From: Dictyophora rubrovolvata
Taxonomy: Eukaryota; Basidiomycota; Agaricomycetes; Phallales; Phallaceae
Assembly: GCA_029959195.1 (NCBI GenBank)
Contig: CP114118.1
Span: 620,001-684,000 of the forward strand
Reading direction: 5' to 3'
Length of the DNA stretch: 64,000 nucleotides
Both the position numbers and the translations under genes were made by a program. The stretch's first letter is position 1. Every line of letters starts with the position of its first letter. Below the pieces are notes generated by a model. It saw only the letters and a list, made by a program, of their open reading frames with translations. It had not been told where the DNA came from and did not search any database. Shown here piece after piece: positions 42,191 to 54,031 of the stretch.

Positions 42191-44438
42191 ATGATGAATA
42201 GCTCAAACGCTCCTACGTATGAGTCGATGACACAAGTCAGTGTTGAGAAAATGGAGGCGGCTATCAACTTGGACAGCTCGAGTGCGAAGTTACAGATAAC
42301 CTTAGATAAAGACGTAGAGAAAGCGACGACTAAATCAGCCACCGGCAACACAGTTGAGCTGGACGACGAAATTTATAATAAATTTTCCAAAGGTAAAAAA
42401 AACGCCATCGTGGCCATTGTTTCTTTCGCTGCTTTGCTGGCTCGTATGTGCTATAACTTGGTATCGCTCTTAATCAAAACAATTTGACCCATATGTCCTT
42501 AGCTTTTGCATCATCTTCGTTTCTTCCCTCTATTCCACAAATGTCCAGAGATCTCAAAGTTAGTCAATCAGTCATCAAGTAAGCTTCAAAGAGCTCTCTT
42601 TCCAAGTCCATAATACTCACCACCTTTCCAGCTATACAGTGGCTATATTCCTTGCTACCATAGGAATCGCTCCCTTAGCATGGTCACCATATTCTACTTA
42701 TTGTATGTGTATTATTTCTGGAGCAACTATTTATCCATGTGTTTTCCAGATGGGAGGCAAAAAATATACTTGGTTTCCCTACCTATATTCGTTGCAGGCT
42801 CGATCGGCGTAGCTCTATCACATAACCTAGTCGAATTGATTATAACGAGAATTATTCAGGTAACTTATAAACTTCCTCCGAACCTATGGACATGTTAATG
42901 CGTTTTTAGGGTGCTGGGGCTAGCAGTGTGTTGGCTGTCGGGGCTGGTTCCATTGGTGATATCTATAAACCCACTGAACGCGGCAGGGCAATGGGGTTGT
43001 TTTATGCAGTCAGTACTCTTATAGCCCATCCTAATATTTCATAATTCATCAAAACTAGGGTGCCGTTTTGGGACCAGCCCTTTCACCAGCTATTGCTGGT
43101 ATAGTGACACAGTAAATCACCTAAACTATGCGCCAACGCATTTAACCAAGTCTAACCTGCTCAAAGGTATATACCCGGTAAAGAAGGAAGCTGGCGCGCC
43201 AATCAGTTCATCTTAGCCGGAATGGGCACTGTTTGCTTCTTCCTTATGTTTTTCGTCTTGCCAGAGACTAGCCATACTCGCGGTATCGATAAAGCCAGAA
43301 AAGCTCTGGGACCTAATGCTAAAAGCAAATTCATTTGGGTATGGATCAACCCTTTAAAACCGCTGGATTTATTGAAACAAAAGAGTGTACTAATGATCGT
43401 AAGCAAATTCGTTTTTCGGGGGAATGTCGATGAGTCATAGGTTAATGGAAAACCTGTTTCTATAGAGCTTGACATCATCGTTTGTTCTGCTAGCGAACTA
43501 TAGTGAGTTTAGCCATTTATTGCTATTTATTCACCGCTAACAATCACTAGGTTTATTGGTTCCCCTAACATTCACACTGGTACTTGCATCTCCTTTTTCT
43601 TATCACGCGAGACTGAAAATAGACTTCGTATGAATCGTATCTAGGGTCCAAGGTTTGGCGTGACGAACGAAGCATTGTTGGGAACATTTTACCTTGCTCC
43701 GGGTGCGGGCAACATAGGTGCGAATGAGCATATGAAACCGTCGGATACCCTAATAATATCTCTTGGCGCTGTCTCAAAGTTGGTTCGCGACTATCGGGAT
43801 TCATATCGGACTCAACGTTAAAACGTTGGATCGCCAAGCGAGCACATTACGTTCCAGAAGATCGATTACGCGCAACATTTATTTTCGGGGGCATCGTCGT
43901 TCCTGCGTCGATTATTGGCTTAGGCTTCACTATACAGTTTTGGACAGCACCGGGTGGACTTGCTCTGAGTCTTGTCTTACTATTTATCAGTGGCATTGGG
44001 GTTAGTCTAGCAATACTTTCCACAGTTCACAATCTTATCTTACTTGCATCGCGCAGTTTTTGGGCGTTTTCGCGGTATGCAACACATACCTCGTTGATGC
44101 CGTTCAAACTCGCTCAGCCGAAGCTATCGCAACGAACAAGTGAGGCTAAGCGGTTTTGCACTAAAAAAGACCATGTTTTAATTTCTCTCTTTTTTTTAAG
44201 CTGTCTGCGTTATATCGCTTCCGCAGGTGCGTCCGCAGTGGTTCTGCCTTTGATCCAAAAAATCGGTATAGCAGCAACGAACGGAATTGCCGCTGCATTT
44301 ACTGTAGTGGGTTTTTCGCTGATCGTTTGGACAGTCATATGTGGGGAAAGGTGGAGAGAGGCTGAGTCACGGGCCGATGTGGACGTTAACAACGTTGATG
44401 TATCAGGCTCAGGTTCAGGACAGGATTCCGAAAAATAA
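42191..44438 (+). CDS. MFS transporter, DHA1 (drug:H+ antiporter) family, 524 aa, 13 exons
   Basis: Join 42191-42443, 42503-42578, 42632-42702, 42750-42859, 42910-43008, 43059-43111, 43167-43398, 43466-43502, 43551-43579, 43645-43717, 43780-44000, 44057-44139, 44201-44438. All introns (47-67 nt) are GT-AG and frame is kept throughout. After a cytosolic 75-residue N-terminus come DHA1 motifs: FASSSFLPSIPQMSRDL, GRQKIYLVSLPIFVAGSIGV, SIGDIYKPTERGRAMGLFYA, GAVLGPALSPAIAG, WRANQFILAG, LPETSHTRG and NNCLRYIASAGASAVVLPL. Twelve membrane segments are expected; the protein exports toxic compounds or polyamines with proton antiport at the plasma membrane, substrate unknown. Two broken pieces of this gene lie at 16216-16385 and 17618-17760. 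Confidence 0.88.
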
Positions 44439-46083
44439 TGCGAGGCCCGGGAGCAGTTACGATGTAGATATCTTTGCGTAGACATGCATATAGAGCTTTC
44501 AAAATCAGCTGGTATTCATATTTAGCTCATTAAAACACCTTTTATTCCGAAATTTTATTAAATGCGCTAGGGATCGTACGAGAAGAAACTTATGAACGAA
44601 GGAGAAAATTTGTTCCAAGATATGACATACATCGGGAGTTTACCAATACATAAGCCGAAGCGTATTCGAAATCGATCACCAATACCATTCCAAGAGATAT
44701 TCCACTTTTTTATGATATCGGTGACTCACAAATTGCCATGAAATTAGATCATAGTACTCATAGTCATGCTGCTGAAAATTGAAGTATTGGTAACGAGCTT
44801 CTCGGATGCTTCTTTGACGCAGAATCTTCATAAGAATTCTACAACTTTCATCCTGGTCGTTTAACCCTTCAGATTAACTAAATGGAGAATGGCGCCGATG
44901 AAGTTTTCGATGGATGAGAAAACTTGTATGAAGACCACCAATTCTAATTACCGGAACATCCTGGAGAACATGTTTTGAATAACTACTACGAGTGTGAGGT
45001 ATTTGCGCAGCTCACGTCAGAGTCGTTTTTTGAAATATATATTATTGTTATCACCGCTGTGTCACTGGCAAGTGTTTTCTCAGGTAGCGCCTATGAAAAA
45101 AACCCGCACCTTTTCCTTCGTTGTTTGTAATGTCTTTTCTATACCAAATCGGAATAATAATTTGACCACCAAAGTAAAAATGCATTCTTCCAGCTTTCCC
45201 GCCCCAGTTGCCGCAAGTCAGCAGCTGCTGTCCGAGAGAGCCTCAGAGAATCCAAGGTTCTAACTTCTGAGTCAATTAGAAGGAAAATTATCGGCGAGGA
45301 AAACGCGATCAAGAAAATTAATAGCGCTGCGACTCCTACTACACTGCCAACTGGAAAAGAAACTGAGACTTTACATAACGGGCAACCTTACAAACTGGAG
45401 CTGTAAAATCTTCACTAAATCGTCATTCACTTGCCCAATGAGTTGCAAATGTTTTAGTTGCACTGCCAATTCACCAGACTGACTCTCCGAGGAGTTAATT
45501 GGGCGCTTACTCTTGACCGAAGGTCGGACCAGTGACTCGGACCCATTTCAAACTCAGATCATTGTTATTACGTAATAAGACCCTCGTTATCCGCTCTTTA
45601 GAGCGCTTGGGGCACTCCAATTCGATGATAACAGACTGACGGCAATTCGTCTGAGTATCTCGCTGATATTCTGCGAGCTATCACGGAGCGCTGAGTAGCA
45701 AAAACGCGGTACATTGTTATGAAAACAATACAAGTCATGTAAAATAATAACTTTACACTACCAGAGCGATTTTAAAATGATAAACAACGTTACATCTAAG
45801 CGACGTCGAACAGAAATCAAACCTAACCTAATCGGCTCGAGGCGATTTTGTCTACATGAAAACCAAGCATGCATTTGAAAGAAAAGAAAAATCCATCTCC
45901 AGATGGAACACCGTTTGACAAGTAGTTGAGTAAAGGAGGAAAAAAAGGCAGATCTATTGTATATTTTAAAAGAGAAAGGGTATCATGATCACAGTGCAGT
46001 GACAGTGCACCCTCGGGTAGGAAAGGAGACCTTAATGCTTTAACAATCGGTGCTATTGAGGAATAAAAATAAGAGAAGTGCCG
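44439..46083. other. Intergenic with weak coding-like segments
   Basis: 44950-45408 has two plus-strand stretches with protein-like composition: one with a hydrophobic segment (EIYIIVITAVSLASVFS, near 45030-45080) and one open for about 70 codons ending at 45408 (KIIGEENAIKKINSAATPTT). They could be exons of a decayed small membrane protein, but stop density around them is near random expectation. Not called as a gene. Confidence 0.3.
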
Positions 46084-47238
46084 TTATCTGGTGCAAAAGC
46101 TGACGTACCACCAGTCCCATGAAGCTCCATGAAGACGACCAGCAGACATGGATGAAAAATGTTGGAATGCGTTCGGGGTGAGATCTAAATAAATTGGTTA
46201 ATGTTCATTTCTGCTAGAATACTAAACAAAACAATCGTACCGAGACTCGCAGCGTTGCATCCAGTGCATCGATCAGTGGCTGTCACGACTAATGATTTTC
46301 CCTGGTCTGTCAACATAGTGAAATAATATTCATTAGTAAATTTTGCATATTAGAAAAATAAATTGAGACGCACATGTAATTCTAATTTTCTTATTGCACA
46401 CGGGATTGTCATTGGGATCCCCAGTAGCACCACTGTAACACACACAAATTTAGATGTTCAAAACGGAGATCACAGCTCAGGTTGGTCAAGTCATACTCAC
46501 GGGAATCCATCAAACAAATCATGGCCAACTGCCGCTATGAGGTCGCTATCGGTATTACTTATGCCACAGGCTCCCAAGCCAGGGGTGAAAAACGTAACTA
46601 GACGAAGAAAAGTGAGGAAACGTTAGAGGAAGGTAAAAGGACGGAGATGAAATGTACTTACGGTCTGCAGCATCAATTACTCCATTGGCGACTATACTCG
46701 CTACGGAAAGAGGAGAGCCTGAAGAGGGTGGTGGTGGCGGCGGCGGCGGAGGAGGTGGAGATGAAGGTTTTGGAGGTGGTGGTGGTGAAGGTTTGGGAGG
46801 TGGTGGGGGAGGGGGAGGTGGAGACGCAGAATGAGTCGGGGGTGGAGGAGGAGGTTTCGGCGAGGCTGAGGGTTTTTTCGCTGTGGTAGATGGTTCTTTC
46901 TCAGAGGCCGAGCTTTGAATTGAAGGGGCGGGGGCCACATTAACAGGAGCTGGAGCAGAACTAGGAGTAGAACTACTAGTCGACGCAGAACTAGAAGACG
47001 ACATTGTAGAGTTTCTAGCGAGGCATCTTTTCCCGAACCTTCGTCTGACTGGAGCTGAGCTGATTACACTGGCGGGAGGCTCAGGAGGGGTAACGTGAGT
47101 GACGACTCGGTTTACTCTGCGTGTCTTATGTCCCGCTGAGCGAAAAAGTTCGCCATGTCTCCTTGTCATTGGCTTTGGAGAGGCTAATACCCCCGAAAAG
47201 AGTAAACATGAAAGAACGAAAACGCTGGACAAGCGCAT
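46084..47238 (-). CDS. Secreted proline-rich protein with RlpA-like double-psi beta-barrel, 299 aa, 5 exons
   Basis: Minus-strand join 46662-47238, 46501-46597, 46374-46432, 46241-46306, 46084-46184. Signal peptide 1-19 (MRLSSVFVLSCLLFSGVLA), a basic region with several RR/KR dibasic sites (TRRHG, KTRR, VRRRFGKR), a Ser/Ala linker, then long proline runs (about residues 125-175). The C-terminal barrel carries TFFTPGLGACGISNTDSD, HDLFDGFP, NPVCNKKIRIT, VTATDRCTGC and LDLTPNAFQ, matching expansin-like/papain-inhibitor-type double-psi beta-barrels. Likely a cell-wall or secreted protein; expansin-like wall loosening and protease inhibition are both known for the fold and cannot be separated here. 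All four intron positions and phases are shared with the gene at 49666-50812. Confidence 0.85.
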
Positions 47239-49665
47239 GATTCTAAAGAGAGAGGTGTGTATAACGAATGTCGGGTAGCCTGGTTTATGCGATTCAGCAC
47301 GAAACACTGCAGAGAAAAAAAGAGCGATCTCTGTAGGAGGAGTGAAAAGGAAGGAAGAGCAGTGGGATTCCGGCGGTTGAAACCCATAGGTGGTGGAGGA
47401 TATTTAAGTACCAAGGCAACTGAGCTCATTGTGCAGGGTCGTGGTAGCACCTCCGCGGATGCAGCTGTTCTGCGTCGAAAACCACATTGTCCGGTCGACC
47501 ATTGTTCTTGTGAGCTAAGGTATGGAAAATTGGCCTGTGTTGATTAACCTGAGAAACGAGGACAAGGCCAGGATTTCTGTTGGAAACTAGAAAGAGGCGT
47601 ATTAATCCCCCCCCCCCCAAGTCGTTGGAAGTAGTACTGTTTCACAGAACCTTGAATGGGCACAAAATATTATTCAAACAATTCGAAGGAGTGGAATGAA
47701 GAATGTTGCAATGCTTTACTTATAAGAGGAATGATGACGGGTATCCGCTGTGAAGAGAACCCTTGCTATGCACGAATGGAAGATGTACTGCCAGGACATG
47801 CGAGCTTACGAAAAACTGTCAATTGGCTCGGGAATATCGTGTATAAGTATTGACGGATGTTGATACTCACTGGTGGTGGTAAATCAGCCTGACCGGCGCA
47901 GAAAGTAATTCGCCAAGTCTCGTTGGTCGTTCTCTCCCCGAAAGGAATGAAGCACCCGAATCAGCAAAATGTCTCAACTCGTAACGGTAGGCTTAGATTC
48001 AAAATACGCGATGCAAGTCTATCTGCAGAGAACTCGCTCAATTTCCCGAAGGAAAAAAAACGGAAAACGGGTTGTTTCGGAATGTGAGCATCAATACAAT
48101 TTTTTAGGCTGCACGGCCTCGAAGTGACGATTGAGTGCAGCGCAGCATTTGCATATCATCAGTCTGCTGCCATGCCTTGTCCTAGATGCGGTAAAGCGAA
48201 AGCGACGCCGCGAGTCTTGTACATAAAAGACCAGTCAATAGACATTTTCCGGCGTGATCACTAAATATAGATATTAACCACGTTAGGATGAATAGCTGGG
48301 AGAGAAAAGGAAAAAAGGAAAGGCTCAAGTTCATATGACTGGTGGACTTACTACCTACATAGTACCAGCTGAGAGTCGGATCTAGGCGGCTTTCACCATC
48401 GCTTACTGTCCTGGATCACAGGCCAGTTTCCAGAGTTTAATATATATATATATATGCTTCACTGGCTATCAAAAATGAAAATTTGAAACCAGTTCTCAAC
48501 CTAAACACGTATGTATAAAACGCAGACACGACCTTGGACTCGCCAATACCAAAATCAGTGATCTCAAGCTTAAGACCGTCAGGCCGCCAGTCCCGTGCGT
48601 AACCATTGGATTATTGAATTGTTGAACAGTTGCGCGCAAGAATCTCCCATCAAATTTAGTGATACATATATAACAAATTATTATCCGGCAGACACAACTT
48701 GCAAAAATCATCTACACATTAATTAACGATCTGGCACCTCCCGAAAGTTCCTTTATTTCAAATCGATCCGAGTTGAACGTCGAACCTAAGATTTGATTAC
48801 GAAGTTTATATAGATTAATCAAAAATAAAGTTAAGAAACGAGAAATCTGTCTTTAGTATAAACCTCTACTAAAAACGGACCTAATCCGTAAATACATCTT
48901 TTTCATTATCAATCCTACGATGACTGAAAAAATGAATTAAGACCCTTGAAAAATTTTCAGCTCGTACTTTGAAAGTCTGGACCGGAGACCCGACTCGAGT
49001 GGAGCGGCCGTTAATATCAATCATTGAAAAATTGGTTACAATCCCGGAAAAACAAAACGGTCACGTGATTTGCCAAAATTATCACCGAATCGTACCTTTT
49101 TGACTTCCAGATCTCGGTCCAGCCCCAATCAGGTTCACCATGGGTCCACGTGGACCCATCAGGCACCCAAAGCGCAAAACCGTAGTCAAACTTGGCAGGG
49201 AAAATAAACGAAAAGGGAACTACGTTGATTAACCGCAAGATTTTTCATATGTATCTCTAACTCTATCATATAGGAATTCTAACATATAACTTCTTTTTAA
49301 AGGTATTAACTTAGACAGAAAACACCAATGTCAACCTGATGTGGCATTGGAACAAAGGGAAAAAAAAAAAAAAAATCACAACGACCAATAATCGACCACA
49401 CAATAGCCATAAGCATCGTGAATGGGAAAGAACCAATGCACGTCATGTTTCCTGCCCATGAGCATACACAAAACGCACTGTACTGACCACTGCCTCCATC
49501 ATGATACCCACGCCCATCAAGAGCCTGAAGCACCATCCAGAAATTTGAAAGAGAAAAAAAAGGGAGAAGGGGTAAAAAGCAAAACCAGCGCTGATTGAAA
49601 CAAGAACGAAAAGGGAAAAAGAGGATTTAAATAATAGCTTTATGGTGGGATTTGAAACTGAACCC
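47239..49665. other. Intergenic between the tandem barrel genes
   Basis: No gene recognised in 2.4 kb. A run of ten C bases lies at about 47608-47617, and a (TA)n tract at about 48440-48455. Confidence 0.5.
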
Positions 49666-50812
49666 TCAGTCATTCCAAGACCAGTCGACACCAGAGAGAC
49701 GACCGATAGATGGATCAGCGAGGATATCGAAAGCTGCCGGAGCGAAGTCTGCAGAACAATTCATGAGAAATTCGCTCAACATAGAACGTAGAAAATTTTA
49801 GCTTACCCAAGTCGAACTGAGCACAGCCTACACAGCGATCGGTGATAGTAACAGTGGTTGTCTTTCCCATGTCTATATATCGTTGAGCGTTAGCGAAACG
49901 ACTACGACGTTAATGAGATATTTAAGGCGACTTACAGTTGACGGAAAGCTGCTTGTTGCAAAGAGGGTTGGTATTCGGGTTGACACCATCATAACCCCTG
50001 AAAGAGTGATCGTTGAGAAATTCGGCGAATGTAAAAAAATCCAATCGACTTACGGAGCATTATCGAACAAGATGTGACTGATGGCGACAATGAACTGGGA
50101 GTCATTGTTCGTGATACCACATGCACCAAGACCAGTGGCGTAGAAAGTACCTAGAATGATGAATGAATTCCGATTAATCAAAAAGACGACAATGGACAAT
50201 TGATGATAGTTTACCTTGACCAGTGTGAGAACCAGTGTAAGGGTCACTGCTGCTTCCACCTGAAGGAGGAGCGGGTGCCGGTGCCGGTGAGGGCGCAGGA
50301 GGGGGTGGAGGAGCCGCAGAGGTGGTTGGCTTTGGTGGTGGTGGAGGTGGTGGTGGTGGAGGTGGCGGCGGCGCAGCGCTATGCGAAGGGGAAGGAGCAG
50401 GCGCAGGCTGAGGAGTTGGACTAGGTTTAACAGATGAAGAAGACGGCGCAGGACTCGGGGAAGGCTGGACGCTTGGGGACGGTGCTACATTGACAGGTGC
50501 AGGTGCTGCAGAAGCAGACGCAGACGCAGATGAGGAAGCGGGTGCAGCTGACGAAGAAGAAGCAGCGGGCGTGGAAGAGGGCTGGGCAAGACTAGTCGAA
50601 TTGGTGCGCGCAATGCAGCGCTTTCTCAAACTCCTCTTGGTGACTTCCCGTGCGACGAACGGTTCAACAGGGACCGGAACCGGAATGGGCGCTGGTTCTG
50701 CTGAACGCGCTTTGGCCAATTGAGCGTGGCGACGGGAAATGCCTGCATGGGGAGTGACGAGACCACTGGCAGAGATAACGAGAGATGCGATGAAGGCTGC
50801 TGCGAAGTACAT
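49666..50812 (-). CDS. Secreted proline-rich protein with RlpA-like double-psi beta-barrel, paralogue 2, 301 aa, 5 exons
   Basis: Minus-strand join 50215-50812, 50054-50150, 49936-49997, 49807-49872, 49666-49748. Signal peptide 1-17 (MYFAAAFIASLVISASG), dibasic sites (ISRRH, KRSLRKRC), then a Ser/Ala/Pro-rich linker with a run of 13 prolines. The barrel has TFYATGLGACGITNNDSQ, HILFDNAP, NPLCNKQLSVN, VTITDRCVGC and FDLDFAPAAFD. Same exon structure and phases as the gene 2.4 kb away; the barrel is more conserved than the linker. Probably arose by tandem duplication, after which the linkers diverged by repeat slippage. Confidence 0.85.
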
Positions 50813-51380
50813 CGTTGGCGAAAGTCGTGGAATGTAAAGTGTGGTACAACAAAGATTGGGAGTGGTTATTTCACAAAAAAGAGAGGCGAGTGAATCGGGT
50901 AGGCTCGTAGAGAGAGAGAAGATATATAAACGATTGTCGGGTGCGGAAGTCTTTGTGAGAAGACGGCCGTTAAATTGAATGCAGTTACGCAGGAGGGAAG
51001 GGAAAGCCTAAGCCCGTACTCGAAGAGGAAATGGAGCTGGTGAACGAACAAGCAACCGCCATTTGACAAGTGTCTTCCTTTTTATAAGGCACTCGATATA
51101 TGCTCTCCTCGGCGAACTCCGACAAATAGCGCCGACACCCTGATTTCTCGTGTCGCTAAGCGCCCATCAATTTTTTATTTTTTTTACATGCGAGACAGCC
51201 GAGGACAATGCGCTTGATCAGTCGTGGCCAATAGGAACCACAAAGTATTGTTTGCCGCCTGTTTCAATAAAAAAAACCCAACATGACGTGTGGAAATGTC
51301 TTTAAAAATAAAAGGAGAGGGCGCTATGGAAACAGGGCAGATGAAACAATAGTGTGCTATGGTGCTACGGTACTATAACA
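50813..51380. other. Intergenic
   Basis: Promoter of the barrel gene and 3' flank of eIF3h. The transcription units point the same way. Nothing else is seen. Confidence 0.55.
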
Positions 51381-52886
51381 CTAAACACGCGCTGCAAACG
51401 TTTTAACCAACTGATTGCTCGCCAAATTCTCCAGCATTTTGGCATGTGAATCCAATTGTCCAAGTAACACCATGCTTTCCAGTCGACTAGGTTCAGCAGG
51501 AATTTTGAAGAGACGAGACACATCCTCTTCAGGCAACGGCGCTAATCCAGCTGCAACCCGTGCGGCATTCTCTTCGCGTCGCTTCGAAACATAAGCATCC
51601 GCTCTTGCCTTTTCTCGCGTTATTTGTCGCAACAAATAGTTCACGTTGTTCTCTTCATTCTTGTAGTCATCCAGGCCTTCTACAATTCGCTCCAAGTTCA
51701 GGGATATATAGTTGGGTGTTTCGACGTCCAATCCCGAAAACGATCGTTGCAATGACGATGGCGGTACAGCGAGCGTCGGAACGACGCTCCCCGCTGGATC
51801 CACGGAAGGCTCCTGCGATGCTTCAGTGAATGTTCCAATAAGGGCATTCATCAGTGCGTTCGTCCGTATCACAACCGGTATCTCTTCCAAAATTGAGGAA
51901 AACGTAAGGCGGTGCTGAATTAAGCTATACCAATGCCACGTATAAATTAAGATCACATTTTAGTACATTCGTCAGCTCAATATATAATTTCATTTTTTTA
52001 GGGAGGGGGGGAAAGGGCACCAACCTTTGCGTGTTGAATTTCCCTCTTTTGTGAGCATCGATGAAGGGAGGCGTCAACCGGAAGGCCCGGAAAGCCGCAT
52101 TGCCTCGAGCTGTCTGGGATACATCTGTTCAATGAAATCATAGTAACCTCGTGTTAGCATCATTGTTATGACTGTTCAATGAATTGATTTCTTCTCATCC
52201 ACCTCCCCATTCCATAGGGTAAGAATGAAAGAAAGAAACCGGCGTAACTAACCATGTACAATCACAACACCGCCTCTCCGTAATCTGTCCCGCTGAGCCG
52301 CCAAAGATTCCACCAATGTCTGCGAGAAAAAAGCTCCTAGTGTTGTTGATTGATAAAACCCAACAACGCTGTCATCTGATCGCACTTCTTTCATCGACCG
52401 CAGCATCGTACTTTGGTAACGCGCTACAAAAAAAACGATCATGATCATGTCAGCCACTCAGTCCAGCCGACTGACCAGCTAATTTGCCCGTTCGTTCATC
52501 ATCGTCCAATAAGTGTGGCATAGCGAAGCAATTAGTTACTTCCAGCACGCCATCTAAATCCAATCCGAGCAATAATCCATACGCGGGTATATTAGAAGAA
52601 GAAGCTGTCGTATCTCTTCCATGCTTGACTATTTTGCTAACAACCTATACAAAAAAAAAACAATCCAAAATGAGAGGTCAAATTCGAAGCAGAACTAATT
52701 TCAACACGAAAAATTACCTACCATTCCATCTAATTGGATTGTTCTGATAGGTATCTCTCCCTCCGTATCAATAACTTTGGCCATAGAAGCGGGGATGGCT
52801 TCATATGAGGGTGCAGCAGGAGGTGGAGCAGCCTGAGGAGCGGGTAAAGTGGCGGCTAATGCCGCTGCCATAGTGTTTGCTGCCAT
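51381..52886 (-). CDS. eIF3h: Translation initiation factor eIF3 subunit H, 382 aa, 5 exons
   Basis: Minus-strand join 52722-52886, 52476-52644, 52253-52423, 52025-52124, 51381-51924; introns 77, 52, 128 and 100 nt. An Ala/Pro-rich N-terminus (1-30) is followed by an MPN domain (about 45-190: IRTIQLDGMVVSKIVKHG, YGLLLGLDLDGVLEVTNCFA, MLRSMKEVRSDDSVVGFYQS). The metal-binding JAMM residues of active MPN+ proteases are not present, as expected for eIF3h. The C-terminal half has LTFSSILEEIPV, NYISLNLERIVEGLDDYKNE and a helical region (LLRQITREKARADAYVSKRR). Part of the eIF3 complex on the 40S ribosome. Introns 3 and 4 are longer than the local norm. Confidence 0.92.
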
Positions 52887-53328
52887 TTTGATTTTAGTTG
52901 AATGAGCCCAAGTCGTTCTATAGACTCAGGAAAGTTTTTTCTTTTTTTTTGTCAGGAGCCACAGAGCGATTATAGGATGGAATGTGTGCTGACGTAATCG
53001 AGTTCTCCCAGGCGTTACACACGCTGGCCGGAAGCGAAGAACTTTGTTAAACTTTTATTCCAATTTACAAATCTTAATGGGCGGCGTTATGGAAAATCAA
53101 TAATTTGATTAAGGTTTCGGAGGTTTTGTGTTATCTGAAATATCAAGAAAAACGACCGGAAATCTAATCTCAACTTCGCAGGCCAAAATGAACAAAAGAA
53201 CGATCCTGTTATTGACAACACTTGCGCCTAAAAAATCAAATGAAAGAACAAAGAATAATCGCCAACAATAAATCTGACGCAGGTGAGGTCAATTGTTTAC
53301 TACAAAAACCAAACAAAAGGTTATCCAC
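52887..53328. other. Intergenic
   Basis: eIF3h upstream region and tRNA 3' flank. No gene seen. Confidence 0.55.
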
Positions 53329-53412
53329 TACCGCGTACGGGACTCGAACCCGCAATCTCCGCCTGAACAAGGCTCATAGGAAAGCGACGCCCTACCATTA
53401 GGCTAACGCGGC
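53329..53412 (-). tRNA. tRNA-Arg(CCU) with a 12-nt intron
   Basis: The minus strand folds as a cloverleaf: acceptor stem GCCGCGT pairs with ACGCGGT, D stem GCCT/GGGC, anticodon stem TCGCT/GGCGG with anticodon CCT in loop context TTCCTA, T arm GCGGG-TTCGAGT-CCCGT, discriminator A. A 12-nt intron (TGAGCCTTGTTC) follows position 37, the standard nuclear tRNA intron site. It reads AGG codons. The B box GGTTCGAGTCC is intact. Confidence 0.9.
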
Positions 53413-54031
53413 TTGGCAAGACGATGGGTTTGTAGCTTTCATAATGAGTTCATCATTAGTATCTCACCAACCCTTAACAACGACGACAACGCCTCTTCTT
53501 GGTTTTTTTACGGGGTATATATGTATGTATGTATATATATATATAAGTATATACAAAATTTTGCATTAATTAGCTTTGCAAATGCTTGGACGAGACAAAG
53601 CTAGCTGTAACTATTTATTATGTAGGAGGTGGGAAGGAATAAAAGAGATGTACTCAGTACTCCAATGCAGAAGAAAGAAGAAAAAATGAGTGAATGAATG
53701 AATGAATGAAGAAAACAAAATGGGGGGTAAAAACTAGTAAGGAAGGATTGCGCGTATGTACCGTAATGTTTGCACTAACTAACTAAAGTAAAGGAATGTA
53801 ATAAACAGCGAAAGACGAGAAGAACGGTTCGATAAGCAAGTGCTCGAGGACCGAAAAAGGAGAAAATTGAAAATGAAGAACGCTTGAGTTGTATATGCAA
53901 GTCCATTGCGAGAAAAACAAGAATGGAATGGTCCAAAGAATGAAAGTAAAAGGAGAAGAAAAAAAAATACACAAATTGTGATGAACTTGGATACCTGATA
54001 ATGAACCACCCCATGCAGAATCAAGAAAAGT
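53413..54031. other. Intergenic
   Basis: Contains a (TA/GTAT)n microsatellite at about 53516-53550 and a GAAT tandem repeat at about 53690-53708. Hydrophobic minus-strand frames here are antisense to A-rich DNA and not accepted. Confidence 0.55.

Noticed and set aside
44528-45408. A plus-strand frame with protein-like blocks and several in-frame stops
   Set aside because: The number of stops is close to random expectation for this length, and only two segments are open for more than 40 codons. No family match and no clear start, so it is mentioned only as intergenic DNA.
46652-46834. Plus-strand glycine-rich frames at 46647-46889
   Set aside because: They are the antisense shadow of the proline codons of the double-psi beta-barrel gene.
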